A DNA stretch of 64,000 bases from Dolomedes plantarius (GCA_907164885.2 OU015495.1:99198832-99262831), one strand, 5' to 3'; counted from the first letter of the stretch, positions 49,556 to 61,588 are shown. The notes: a model not told the origin generated them from the letters alone. Program-made: numbers and translations.

Positions 49556-50178
49556 AGTAGTTGGTACCCGTCAAAACATGACGGCTAGATATTAAATAAA
49601 TGTACTAATACACAAATTATACTCAACAAAGCATTACCAAATGTTGAAAATCCTAATAATGCGCAGAAACAAATTAATGTGTTTAAGCGGCCTTGTGCTT
49701 AGTATCTAAAGCCAGATTTAAAAATGTCACTGAGTAAGCGCAGAAGGCATTTTTTTTAAACTGCAAATTATCGCTAATTAAACAGCGCGAAATAAACAAT
49801 TTCCATCAGGTTTAATCTTGGTTTAATCCTTCAGGTTTAATCTATATTTCACAAACATAATTATCATAAAAATAAAAATGGCAGAGAGATCTAGAGAGAC
49901 TTCCTCGGAATAAATGTGTTTAGAATTAAAATATGTCACAGAGCATGCGCAGAAACAGTGAGTTTCTAAAGCCAAATTTAAACATGCCACTGAGCATTTG
50001 CAGTAATCACTTTTTAATTGTAAATTATCGCTAATTAATAGAAATTGCTGTTACAAAAACCAAATTTGACAAATCTACAGATTACAATCTTTCGTTTAAG
50101 ACCAAAATGAAGTAAATGGATGCAGAAGTTTTCTCTCACGGGCCCGAAAAATCGGCTTTGCAACTTAAATATATAGAT
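49556..50178 (+). repeat. unclassified interspersed repeat, copy B
   Basis: This second copy of the 43770-44376 repeat has the same orientation, the same start (TTGGTACCCGTC, followed by AAAACATGACGGCTAGATA) and the same end (ACTTAAATATATAGAT). It differs by point changes and a short tandem duplication of GGTTTAATC near 49810-49840. Confidence 0.8.
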
Positions 50179-50462
50179 GTTGAGCTATGGGGAATTTTCC
50201 TCTCGATATTTTTCTAATCACCCATTAGAAAATCCTAACCTATGCATTCCATTTTCTGCATTTTAAAACAAATTTCTAAATGCAATGTGCGTACTTTTAA
50301 AGACCTTTTTAATATAATCTCTTTAAAAGCAACTTTAACTCTCTTTACCGTTACGTGTAACGGTAGACATCAACAACCTAATGCCCTGTAAAAATAAACT
50401 ACTGTAAATTTTAAAATTTCCAGAAACACACGCGCACTCTTTATGTTGTTGTTGCTTATGCC

Positions 50463-50482
50463 CATAGGCGTAGCATGCTTCT

Positions 50483-50530
<48 letters not shown>

Positions 50531-50945
50531 TGGGGTGGGGAAGAAGAGGGGGCACGAATCGAATTCAGTTAGGGCCCTCCGGACGGTCCTTAAAATATGA
50601 AATATTATGATTTTTTGAAATTGAATAACAATAGAATTGATGTTTGAGTAGTATTCAACAGTTATACAATGACAAAAATAAATATAATATAAATAAAATG
50701 AGAAAAAAAAATATAGCATCTAATTTTTTTTATGGATCATACCATTGTTAAAAACTATGTTGAGGCTAAAGACATAATCGGAATGTTCAGTTTCACAGTT
50801 TGAAATGAAAAGGCGGAAAAAAAGAACTTTCTTAAAAGTTTTCTGCAATTTTCTGATTTTAACTGAACTTCTATTAACATTTTAATTTATTTCAAGTCAA
50901 GTTGGGGGGACACGTACCCCCCCCCCCCCCGATGCTACGCCTATG
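50463..50945. mobile_element. probable hAT-like element with poly(T) and poly(C) cores
   Basis: Both ends read CATAGGCGTAGCAT inward. Flanking 8-mers CTTATGCC and CATATTCC match 6/8. It contains a 44-nt poly(T) (50486-50529) and a 14-nt poly(C) (50917-50930). No coding was recognised. Confidence 0.65.
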
Positions 50946-51268
50946 CATATTCCCCCTGGCCGGTAGTAATCCACACTAGCACCATATAGGCTTGTGGGCT
51001 GAGAGATGCGTCTCCGGTTTATAATGGCACCACAAGGGTCGGAGTCCAACTTTGCCAGGTGCCACCTCAATTTTGACTGAATCTAACAAAATGTCCAAAA
51101 CGCGATCTACAAAGCACTTTTTTTTTATACTACATTTATACTTTTTATCAGAGGTCACAAATGGGTGTCACCATGTCATAAAAAATAGGTTTTCGAAGGC
51201 TATTTATGCGGAAAAAAAAACCTAAAGCCAATCAAAATAAATCAGAAATTCTATATAGTTAAAAAAAA

Positions 51269-51281
51269 GGGGGGGGGGGGG
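51269..51281. repeat. poly(G) tract, 13 nt, after A-run
   Basis: An A run followed directly by G13. Confidence 0.95.
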
Positions 51282-51299
51282 AGCATGGAAGAAGACTCC

Positions 51300-51766
51300 A
51301 TGGAAACGAGACCGCTGACAATCTTGTAAAGGATGGTGTTTCTAGTCATCAACCTCAGGTGCCGGCCTGACCTTTTCCAAAATATGCTCAAAAATAAAGA
51401 TATCAAACCAGAAATTATGGTTGACTCCTCCGTCCCACTCCTGGTAATATGGGAAATCTTCTGGTGGTGCCTTCACAATTAAAGGGGACAGGGCTGTCCA
51501 GGTCACCATCAGTAGACTCAAGAGTGGACATATTGGGATCCTTACTTTTATCAATGGACAGAAAACTTTTCAAAGTTGCACTAAATGTGCTTCAGCACTG
51601 GCATCATCTGCCCACCTATTGAACTACGTGGGGCTCCTGCATGAGGACCTATTTACTACGCCTCTTCTCGTGTATGACTTTTTGAGAGTCCGCGATCTCT
51701 TGGACTTGGTTTAGATTTCGGCCATACCTTGAGGAATAAGCCACAACAACAACAACAACAACAAAA
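51300..51766 (+). repeat. possible retroposon 3' end with (CAA)n tail
   Basis: A GC-richer, non-coding segment runs into TGAGGAATAAGCCACAACAA and continues as a CAA triplet tail to about 51765. A short tandem tail like this is typical of SINE or LINE 3' ends. No reverse-transcriptase motif was seen and the left border is unclear. Confidence 0.4.
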
Positions 51767-51833
51767 GAAAGCATAAATTAATTCCATCATTTCAGCAAAT
51801 TATCATCAGTTAACCGCTATTAACTTACGTATA

Positions 51834-53130
51834 CAGAGGCTGTTCGCACATTTTTTAGACGATTTTGGTAAGCGGTAATAAAAAATCGTTTGCTGCAAAA
51901 GAAATAATTGCAATTGTACTCTGCTTTTAAGTCAAAATTATCGTCTGCGGCTTGAAAGTTTTGTTTTTATTCAAAATGGCGTTTTTAACAAAGCAGTGGT
52001 TCGAAGACTACATTTATGCTCTTTCCGAAGAGAAATATGCATACTCCGTTATCCAAAAACGATGTGAGAGTCATGGTTTTGTGATATCTAAAGCGTCGAT
52101 AGGTAATATCGTCAACAAGAAAGGAAAAAAACGTCAAATTGGAGCAAGTGGGACAAAAATTCCAAACAAGTATCCAAGGAAAAAACGGACATCTTCGACT
52201 ATTGGAAAGGTACGTTGTTTAATGTTAAAAGAAAATCCCCCTAGTCAAAGGACAGTTGCAAAATCATTAAAATGCTCGGTGTCCACTGTAAACAAAATGA
52301 TAAACGTTGATTTAAATCTTAAGAAAGCGAAAAAACGCAATGTGCATCGTCTTCTTCCAAATCATATCGCTGAACGCAGGACACGCTGCAGAATTCTATA
52401 TGAGAAACACTTATCCAAAGAAAAATGGAAAACAATTGTCACAATAGATGAATCATGGGTGTATTTAAATGATTGCAACAAAAAAAGAGCCATTTATTAT
52501 CATAAAAGGGGAGAAAAAAATTTAAGTACATGGATCAAAGAATCGAAAGAAAGTTTTTCTAAGGGATTCATGATTGTTGCTGGTGTTTCTTATAATGGCA
52601 AGTTAAAAATAAAGAGAGTGGAAAAAAATGTCAAGATTAACTCCAAATACTATTAGGAACATATTTTATCGCCAATTTTTCTGAATGAAATACCATCGCT
52701 TTACCCACAGTGCCATCAATCTGTGAGACTCCATCAGGACAAAGCTAGCAGTCACACATCAAAATCCACTGTAAATTTCCTAAAAGAAATGGAACAAAAA
52801 ACTGGTATCAAGGCCATACCCTTCACTGATATCCCTACTAAATCTCCCGATGTATCACCTATGGATTTTTGTTCTTTCGGACTTTTAAAATCTGCATTAT
52901 TCAAACGTCGTCCGAAAACCCTTACAGGACTCTAGAAAGCTGTTCAGGAGGAATGGGATAGAATACCTCTTCTGACACTTCAAAAGGCATTATTATCCTG
53001 GAAATTGCGGTGTCGAAAGACAGTTCAGAATAAGGGATGTCAAATAGAACATTTAAAACACAAGAATTTTATGTAATTTAGCTTTGTGAATACAATATAC
53101 ATCGTCTAAAAAATGTGTGAACAGCCTCTG
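51834..53130 (+). mobile_element. Tc1/mariner-superfamily element, DD41D (rosa-type), nearly intact
   Basis: The inverted repeats are 30 bp with one mismatch: CAGAGGCTGTTCGCACATTT at left and, inverted, CAGAGGCTGTTCACACATTT at right. TA lies at 51832-51833 and 53131-53132. At 1297 bp it has the full length of a simple Tc1/mariner element, with one transposase gene filling the interior. It is the best-preserved transposon in the window. Confidence 0.95.
51976..53076 (+). pseudogene. DD41D mariner-type transposase, two in-frame stops
   Basis: A single frame runs from Met (51976, or 51952 upstream) to TAA at 53074, about 366 codons. It is broken only by TAG at 52654-52656 and TAG at 52933-52935. 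The N-half carries helix-turn-helix segments (SVIQKRCESHGFVISKASIG; SQRTVAKSLKCSVSTVNKMI) and lysine-rich linkers. The catalytic acids are Asp in VTIDESWVY (52447), Asp in LHQDKASSHTS (52738) and Asp in SPDVSPMDF (52864). Exactly 41 residues lie between the last two, which fits the DD41D (rosa) family rather than DD34E Tc1 or DD34D mariner. All three acids survive. With the two stops this copy is presumably inactive, but few other lesions are visible. Confidence 0.9.
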
Positions 53131-53489
53131 TATCTATCTATCTGTAAACATCTGTTAACTTTATTAAGAATTTTACCATTTTAAACATTCAAACAACTAC
53201 AACAAAATTTATTTGCACTTTTGAATGACTTAAATTAAACAATGGATTGAATTTTAAATACCACCCCATTCGCAGCCTTATGAATATTTATAAGATTTTT
53301 CAATTCTGAAAAACATATTTAAAAATAGACTGACAAAACATTGTCTTTGATTAACGTGGTGTTTACGTGACTGAGTCAATAAAAAAATCATGCGATTTTT
53401 AGTTCAAAACACTTAAAAATACTACTAAAAATTCTGAGCTTATTTTTATGAAACTTTATTTATGCAGACAAAAAAAATGTTTAACATCA

Positions 53490-53503
53490 GGGGGGGGGGG
53501 GGG
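53490..53503. repeat. poly(G) tract, 14 nt
   Basis: An uninterrupted run of G. Confidence 0.95.
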
Positions 53504-53557
53504 AATTACACTACAATCTACATCTAAGTCGGTATAAAATTATTCACTCATTATTAA

Positions 53558-54145
53558 ACCTTAGCGGGCGCACCCGTGTACAAAGTGCAACATTTTCGTA
53601 ATTTTGAATGGTTTGTTTTTACATGTAAGAATTGAATGTTCTAAGCAATTTCTATTTATAGCTACGCCCTTTCTAATGCAGGTCTGATTTTCTTACCTTT
53701 GTATTCCTTTCCATTCATTGTTAGTTGTGATTTAACTGCAGTAAATCAGTGATTATACTAGATTACAATACGACAAAAGCAGGAGTTGATGTAGTCGATC
53801 AAATGTGGAGCTATTACACGGCATTCCGCATATCACGCAGATAGACTTCTCATTGTTTTTCAGGTTTTTGGACATAAATAGGAATTAATTCACAAGTTGT
53901 CTTTAGATCCAAGAAACCGGACAGTTTTGAAATAAGGCGATTGTATCTGCATTCTTTCGCCTTTAATTATAAATATATCTCAATATTATCAACATTTTAT
54001 ATCTTGTCATAAAACGCAGAATATTTATTTTCAATTTGAAAAAAAAAATTTATTACAAAAGGAATAATCAGGGTTGAAAGAGACGTTGCAGTTTGTGCCA
54101 CGAGCGCCTGCTAGTGGTCCAAAAATTGGCGCGCCCGCTGAGGGG
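53558..54145 (+). mobile_element. piggyBac-type element remnant
   Basis: TTAA lies at 53554-53557 and 54146-54149. The left end is ACCTTAGCGGGCGC and the right end, inverted, is CCCCTCAGCGGGCGC. At 588 bp it is heavily deleted. It belongs to a different piggyBac lineage from the copy at 13135, judging by its termini. Confidence 0.85.
53774..53853 (+). pseudogene. piggyBac transposase fragment
   Basis: The plus strand reads YNTTKAGVDVVDQMWSYYTA then FRISRR and a stop. This is the conserved piggyBac block YN.TKGGVD..DQM...Y...R.TRR that carries the last catalytic Asp residues. Only this block is left of the transposase. Confidence 0.85.
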
Positions 54146-54663
54146 TTAAGCTACATAGAAATAATTTTTCTCTCGTCGGAGGGAAGACTAAAATATATGG
54201 TTCGTGATTTCATTATTGATTTGCCAGCAGTGGCACCAAATAAGCACTAATTCAGGTAAGCCAAGCAAATTTTTATTTAAAGGTAAAATCCAAGATTTCT
54301 CGTTCCATAGTAAAATACAGTACTAAACTGAGTTTGTTTATAACTAATTCAAAGTAGCTCGAAAATTACCAAGATACACTATCCCTGTAATGATTAGGAA
54401 GATGATAAAAGAAAGTTTCATTAAAATCCAGTCATGAACAATGGAGGTTTAGATACATTTATTATATTTAAAGTATACTCATAATTAAGCTTAGACAAAA
54501 CACACCGGGCTCATTTTAAATTTAAATGTTGCCATCTCTCGGCTGAAAGAGGAATCTTTTTTATAAAACAAAAATATTTTATTTCAGAGCAAAACGACCC
54601 TAGTTACATAATGGGTCTCTACAACGCAAGAAAAAAAAAACTGTGCAAGATTTTTTTTTTATG

Positions 54664-54702
54664 ATTTTTTTTTTTTTTTTTTTTTTTGGGGGGGGGGGGG
54701 GG
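54664..54702. repeat. poly(T)-poly(G) junction tract
   Basis: About 24 T followed directly by 15 G (54688-54702). Confidence 0.95.
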
Positions 54703-54899
54703 CATGATTTAAATCAAAGTCAAAAATATCGTTATCAAAAACATTATCTGTTTAACAAAAAGATGTTCCTTTTCAAAATAATGAGGAATAACCAAATAAG
54801 AATCTTGAATAATGAATAATACAAACGGGTCGAAATACTTCATTTAATTAGCATAAAATAAATCTTCATTTTTCGGTGCAGTACTGAAATTTGCTTGAA

Positions 54900-56270
54900 T
54901 TCTTCGTATCTTACGAATACAGGGTGGCAGGTCCAACACGTGACAAATGTTCATTATATTGCTAAAACTTGGCATCGTGTTGAACAAAATGATGACCCTG
55001 GAAAATTTTAGTTTCACATTTTAATACACCCCCCTCACTCCTTGGTATAAATACATCTCAGTCACGCGAAAACGAAAGCGATCGGCGACAAAAGCAATGA
55101 ACCCAATTTTCCGAATTCAACACAGCCGATCGCTCTATACGTCAAAGAGCGCCAGACAATTCGATGAAGGTGTCTCAAAAGGAAATACAGACATGATTAA
55201 ATGCAACACCGAATCACAATTAAATAAGAGATAGCAAAGGGAAAAAATTGGGTCCCACTGTTTAGCCCAGTGAACTAACAAGGGAGAGCGAATTTTAAGC
55301 AGATTAATGTGGGAAAAGAGGGGGCGAACGTTTTCCAGTATTGCGCAGGGTCTATTGATTCGGTGCACTGAGATAAAAAAAAAAAAGGGGGGGGGGAGCA
55401 GGCGAGACAACATGGGGTTCGATAAACTGAGGCTGGGGAAAACAGAGGGCGGCAAAAAGTTGTTCCTCTTCCAGACTAGAGAGAGACAGTCTTAACAGGT
55501 TCCTCTCTATTGCCCGAATCCTGTAAATCATTGCCGGGGTAAATAGGAAATGATTAACTGAAGTTCATACAAAAGAGTTTATAGGGTTGGAACAAAGAGT
55601 TGTTTTGGCTTTATTCAAGCGCATTTTAACCCGATGATGCAAATGTTAAAAAAAAAAACCTAAAACAGTGGCGTATTCATGCAGCAATCATGGACTGGTT
55701 ACGCCTGCGATATCGGTCTATCAGTTGTCGAGACAGGTCTGTATGATTTTTTTTTTCGTCGTATGCTAATTTCTACCAGGACCACGATCTGTAAAAGTTT
55801 AAAACTGCCTCTCGATGTGGGGTGTATGATAATTCTTAAAGTGGAGAACAGTCGATCCCCACTCCACCCACCCAACCCCGCGAATATGTCAAGGCCTCTT
55901 AACCTTAAAGTATAATATTGATTTATCACAAAAATCGAGAAATAACCACTGCACTAGAATGGCAGGTTTTATATAAGTAGCGTGCTTCTCTCTCTCTCTT
56001 TTTTTTTTACACTACTGTCAACAATATAGGCTAATTCACGCAGAGAGAGAAAATTCCACACGCGTAAGTGTGAAAAGCAATACGTATACAAAGAATGATA
56101 ATAAAATTATTGAAATTTATAAAACACAATTATATAAAGCAAAGTAAAGTGTTTCATAAATTTCAATAAAATAATTATAGTAGGAAACAACAAAAGTCCA
56201 AGAAAATAATATGTCTAATCATTGGTAACGGCCTCCCGAATAATTAAATTCGCGAATGTTGAACTTACAG
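54900..56270. other. intergenic sequence with several GC-richer stretches, nothing firmly recognised
   Basis: Around 55060-55140 and 55300-55480 the DNA is less AT-rich, and GATCGGCGAC/GCCGATCGC form a local inverted repeat (55080-55135). There is an A-run followed by G10 at 55387-55396. Frames here show no family motifs. Confidence 0.5.
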
Positions 56271-57129
56271 CAGTTAGCTCAAAGCATCATCTAGCTCACC
56301 AGTGTGTTCATCAGTTATGCAATGCTCAAGAAGTTCATAATGACAAAAATACCGGTTAAACATGAATACGCAACAAATGCAAGTTTCCTTGAAATAGATT
56401 ATTGATATGTCGCTAAAATATAACCTCTCACCAATATTATTATTATCATTATAAAACATTAACTGTTTCGAGACTGGACAATTACAGGCAGTGAGTAAAG
56501 AAGAGAAGAGAACAATAAAAAAAACCAGAAACACAGACAGACTTTGAAAATAATGGTTAAAAAAATGAACACTGGGAAGACATGAAGTTAACATCAAGAG
56601 CAGAGCTAACGCATACATAAAATAAATTTGCTCGAAAACTAAGCTTTGGTGATATATTAAAAAATTTATCTCATGGTAAAAGGTAATAGACATTTGTATG
56701 CTTGTGTTTTTAGTTTTCCTTAAGTTATAGGCTTTATATGAGTTTACGGCAAGCAAAGTGGGCAAACACGGAGCATAAATATTTTTATACATCTGCAAGT
56801 CACGATTAAATGTTTAGTTTTGCACATTTCACTAAAGTATCTTGGAAAAGAGTCTTATCCCCCCAGGGGGGATTAAACGAACGTCCTGTTGCCAATAGCT
56901 AGAAATTTAAGCCCTTCAAAAATTTATTTAATGTCGGGTATAACCACTATTTAAAAATTATTATTATGAGGGTCCGATTTAAAAATTATTATTATGAAAG
57001 TCCGATAAAACCCGATAGATGACGCCACTGCCCTGAAGTTTTTGACGCTCTCCCATTTAGCATGCTTCAAAGGCATGTATGTTAAATTGTAAAGAGATTC
57101 GACGCTCACTCTGTGACTGACTGCCATTT

Positions 57130-58040
57130 TTGCTAATCAAGTCTTTGGCAAAAATGGCCAAGGATTTGACTGGCAACTTCAAGATTGTTATTGCTCAGAG
57201 CATGCGAGAAATAACAAGTTTGCAAGCAATGCAAGTTCTTTGTCTTGGAAAAACAGTAATTTTGAAGAGGTAAAAATAGCGGCAGAAATTAAATCCAAGC
57301 TTGATAAATATTATAGAGACTCTACACCTCCGCTTAGAATGATTTACAAGTGGTTTGTTGACTTTCGTTGTGGCCGAATGAGCTCAAGTGACGCTGAATG
57401 TTCTGGTCGCGCTGCTGAGGTATCTACGCCAGATATTATTTAATAAACATTAAAGATGTGATAAAGGAGAGAAGATTAAAAGTGTATGAGATTTTTGAGG
57501 CTGTTGGCATCTCATCAGTGCATCTACATATATTTTGCGTGAACATTTGGATATGAGGAAACACGTCACGGCATGTGGCCGCGTTTGCTAACTATAAAAC
57601 GTGAACGAGTGTATACTTCAAAGCACAATTTAGAGCTGTTTCAAAGAAATCCAGATGTGTTTTTTGCGTCGTTTCGTAACAGTTGATGAAACTTAGATAC
57701 TATATCACTACCAACTATGAACGAAGAACGGTGAAAGCAGTAGGATGAAGCTATCGGTGAATTTGCTTCAAAGAAAGGAAAGCTATATCATCAGCAAGAA
57801 AGGTTAGGATCACTGTTTTCTGGGACACCCACGATATAATGTTCATTGACTACTTGGACAAAGGGTAAAATAAACTGGGGGTGGGGGTGGGGGTGGGGGG
57901 GGGGAGAAACTTTTCCCTGAAAAGTTTGATCCTCACGATAAACAGACCAAGACAAATGCAGAGTAAAATATTCATTCAATTAAAAGACACGTTAAAAAAT
58001 TTAGTTTGAAATAAAAAAAAAATTATTTAATGCCTTCTGA
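57130..58040 (+). pseudogene. decayed mariner transposase copy 1
   Basis: 57240-57443 encodes RDSTPPLRMIYKWFVDFRCG, then AECSGRAAEVSTPDII, the mariner helix-turn-helix and linker. Downstream fragments read HNLELFQRNPDVFF and LGSLFSGTP, the region before the catalytic core. Many frameshifts and stops are present. A (GGGGGT)n tract (57879-57905) interrupts it. The last roughly 120 bp (GTTTGATC.TCACGATAAAC onward) is also found at the end of copy 2 near 62820. Terminal repeats were not found. Confidence 0.78.
57879..57905 (+). repeat. (GGGGGT)n tract, potential G-quadruplex
   Basis: Three GGGGGT units run into G10. Four or more G-runs with one-base loops are a strong G-quadruplex pattern. Confidence 0.85.
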
Positions 58041-58239
58041 TCGAAAAAATAAATTTGGCACTCAAAATGTCATTTACAATGGCAATTTTCATGTGACTTC
58101 ACGACATATTTCATAATAAACAAAATAAATGACTCTGCTAGCATTTTTTGTAACAAAAAATCGCACGTAAAACTACCTTAAAAATCGTTTGTAAAGTTAT
58201 AAGTCAAACGGAATAACAAAGAAAGAGAGAGGTCTCTTA

Positions 58240-59080
58240 TGAACCTTTTATTAAACTACAAAAAATACACTCCGAATAATAATAAACGAAAAACAGCAAA
58301 ACTAACGCTACTTGCAGGCTTAATACCATAGTCCCAGAGTGTTCAACGAGAAGATTAGAATTTGACTCAAAAATGATCCGGCGGTGACGGACGATAAGGA
58401 AATATCTTTCAATTGCGCCCGTCATGACAAAACCTTTTAACATCGTCCGACAGGAAACGACTGAAGCCCCTCGGAATGGATACGTTGTTAATATCTTTCC
58501 GAATATTTCGTACATTCTCTTACGCCACTTGTTTCGACTGCAAATTACCTCGTGCGAGGAACAAGCGCAGAAAACAAGATACCCGCGATTAAGTGACTTA
58601 TCGACAGCCAAGAAACCCGGCAAACGTTATCGTCCAACCGCAAGGGTTTTTATGGCTTCTCGCAGGCTAAATATAACCGCGACACAGACATTAAACGTGC
58701 TGACATGGCCCAATCATCCCTAATACCCAAAACCACATGCTTTCCCTCCGCCTGCCTTCCCTCGAATACCCCAGATTTATTTCGGAGGAGGGGAGAGAGA
58801 GCCCGCAGTAATTACCTATCCTTCATATCGGGACTGTGTGGCAAAGGTCGCGGTAATTCGGACTGAATCCGGTTAATTGCCCCCGCGTTATATTTATCTC
58901 AGGTATACGAGCAAATATTAAACCGTGCGAATCGATAGGAAAACTACTTAACTGGCGGCCAAGAAATTAAAATGGTCGTTAGAATTGTAAATAGACGAAT
59001 AAATCTTGTCACTCATTAATGGGATTAACGGGGGATCCGGCGACTTAATCAGGTATGTCTGAAATTGTTTCGAGATGCGT
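58240..59080. promoter_or_regulatory. candidate conserved regulatory region rich in homeodomain-type motifs
   Basis: A patch clearly less AT-rich than its surroundings, without transposon ends or plausible coding. Motifs cluster at 58800-59060: GTAATTACC, GGTAATTCGG, GGTTAATTGCC, ATTAATGGGATTAACGG, ACTTAATCAGG and TGGCGGCCAAG. TAAT cores and the bicoid/Otx-type GGATTA suggest a developmental enhancer or conserved noncoding element. The overlapping ORFs on both strands lack known motifs. Confidence 0.35.
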
Positions 59081-60830
59081 GGTTTTTTTTTTCTTATTGG
59101 AACATTTATGTAATTTTTTTTTTCTTTTCATTTCTCCTCATCACATGTGGGCGTAGAAATTTAGGTGATTCACGCGAAATTCGGAGAAATGAAATATCTG
59201 AGGTATCGTTTTGAAAATCGAGAGAAAAAAAAAAATCTCATTGCTTTCATCTGCAATTTTTGATATTATAAAGTTATTAGCTTTAAAAGCTCAGAAAACT
59301 TCTCATTCATTCTGGACCTTAGCATTCGTAGTCATGGGGGGAAACAAAGCAACGACAAACTGAAATACGACTAACATACATAATTTAGAAATACATTCTC
59401 AGCTTATCTCGTCGCTCTTCTACATACACGTATTACTGCGACAAGACATACTAAGTTCATACATGTATAACCGCAACATTTTATTCTAATGCAATGCAAT
59501 ACACGGCATTTCTCGTTTTTAACTCCGAAGCAGATAAATATACAAGTATCCAGGCCCACTCCGTAGCAAGAAATATAAGTATGACAGAGGGAAATGCCAG
59601 GCAAATAGGTGAATCAATAATGCAAGTAGTATATGAACTAAGGATATAAAACATATTTATGAAACTACGCCATCTAGTGAAAGTCGATAGAAGCTGTACT
59701 ATCTATTTATTATTCACATTACCTCTCTGTATATTATCAGCACTAAGGTGCTATTGCTATTACTTCCACAGATTTTCTGCCTTTTTCAAGTTCGCCTAGA
59801 TTTCAATAAAAGAAGTGATATGGTAATACTATGACGATGTTTAACATAGGAGGGAAAAAAATTAATTTAATCAATACCAGCTTAGTGCATATTTAAAATC
59901 TCGAACAGAATGTTTTTATAGATTGCATTTGATAATTTGTATTAATTTTTTTTTGCATTATATTCGTTAATACATATTAATATATAATTCTGTTTATGTA
60001 TTTTAATATTTGAATATCTATAAATATAATTAAAATCTTGTCTGTATGTTCCTTACATATCTTTTAATTCTTTGACCAGACTTCTTACTGTGGATTTTAC
60101 ATAGCTACTCTTTAGAACCCTTCGAAAAATGGTTACCATAAACACTTCCGACACCCCCTTCCCTTCATTCCATACTTGTGACACTTCGCGGCTGTCAAAT
60201 AGAATTACCATCGTCGCTTTGTTTTCCAGGGAATATGGTATTGTGATCACCCATTCAATTAATTTCGTAGCGTATTTCTAGAATAGTATTTAATTTCATT
60301 TTTTTTTATTCGATTGCAACGATACTCAAGATTAGATACTATTGGATTCAATACAATTGGATACAATAAGGATTAAGTAAAAATATAGTTCCTTAAATAA
60401 GTATAAAATTTTAAAATATCTTTTAAAAACTAAAATTAAATTTAATTTTTTGTATTATACATTTGAACAATTACATATGTTTTATTTAAATTTTATAAAT
60501 AAAGCTGTCGTGTAGATATTAGAATACATATTAATTATCATTATATTAGAATACATATTAATTATATATTAATATTTATTAAAGAATAAAATGAAGGAAG
60601 AACATGCACAGATAGATAATATGAACAATCAAAACTGTCACAATTTTGATTATCCATACAGACAGGTAATAATGAAGTTTAAAAAAAAAATGAGATTAGA
60701 TTATACATATTGAGGGGGTAGATTTAAACTTTTAAACATGACCAAGTAATACAGTTTAAACAAATTTTAAGACTCAATATTTTAAGATCCTTGAATCTTA
60801 GTAGGCTATACGGAATAGTTTATAAGAATA
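59081..60830. other. AT-rich intergenic sequence, nothing recognised
   Basis: It contains a short direct repeat TTATATTAGAATACATATTA near 60519-60560. Its small ORFs lack family motifs. Confidence 0.6.
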
Positions 60831-60985
60831 TTTTTTCTATCGCATCGCGGGAATCCTTAATCTCGAGGGCATTCGCCCATACCTACCGCGAATTCTGTTA
60901 ACAGTTTAATTAGGGGGCACCAACCATTGAATGGACAACACTGTAACCTCAATGCTTTAAGCGGGATAGGAACTCACGCGGCGGA

Positions 60986-61045
60986 GGTTTGATATACTTT
61001 ATCATAATAAAAGAAGGTTTGATATACTTTATCATAATAAAAGAA
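60986..61045. repeat. exact 30-bp tandem duplication
   Basis: Two identical units starting GGTTTGATATACTTTATC lie side by side, at the right edge of a GC-richer patch (60830-60990) with TTTAATTAGG and ATTGAATGG motifs. Confidence 0.95.
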
Positions 61046-61251
61046 ATCATTAGTTCGTTCTTTTGAAGTATGTTTTGTCACGCGTAAACTTGAACATTTG
61101 CACATGAATGCGATCTACTTTAAATAGAATTATTACTCAAAATTCACACACAATAAAAATAAAATTATGACGTTATACCTTTTAGTACAGACGTGAGCCA
61201 TGGGATATTCTACTATACTTAAATATATCAGCGAACTAAACATGATAACAG

Positions 61252-61262
61252 CCCCCCCCCCC
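61252..61262. repeat. poly(C) tract, 11 nt
   Basis: A run of C. Confidence 0.95.
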
Positions 61263-61588
61263 TTTGTTTATTCCATCCCGAAAGCTTGCGAGGAACACTT
61301 GGCAGGATATGCAAAGTCAACAACAATGAGAAAACTGGTCTACGACCTGCTGCCTCGCTTACTCCCTGACACCCATTTTACATTCCCCAGTAGAAGAAAA
61401 AAAAAAAAGAAAGAAAACAGGTCCTCCTAACGAGGTGGGGTACCGAATTTTCATTATTAAACGTTTTTCTCTTTCCTTTTTATCGGATTTGCATTCGGGT
61501 TTCACAGAACCCACCGTTACGACAAAACTTCGATTGATACATGCGTGGAGACAATCTAGGCTGCTGCCGCATATCAAATGTTTAGTAT

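Noticed and set aside
51342..51554. 70-codon minus-strand ORF
   Set aside because: It sits within a probable retroposon fragment and has no reverse-transcriptase or other domain motif.
56274..56798. 174-codon minus-strand ORF
   Set aside because: It is the longest unexplained ORF, but its hydrophobic Phe/Tyr/Leu-rich composition is what random AT-rich DNA gives, and I recognise no domain. The final HYELLEHCITDEHTGELDDAL piece looks more protein-like, but I see no splice context that supports an exon.
58237..58723. Opposing ORFs of 99 and 128 codons
   Set aside because: They lie in a GC-richer island on both strands without recognisable motifs or splice sites. A regulatory explanation fits better.
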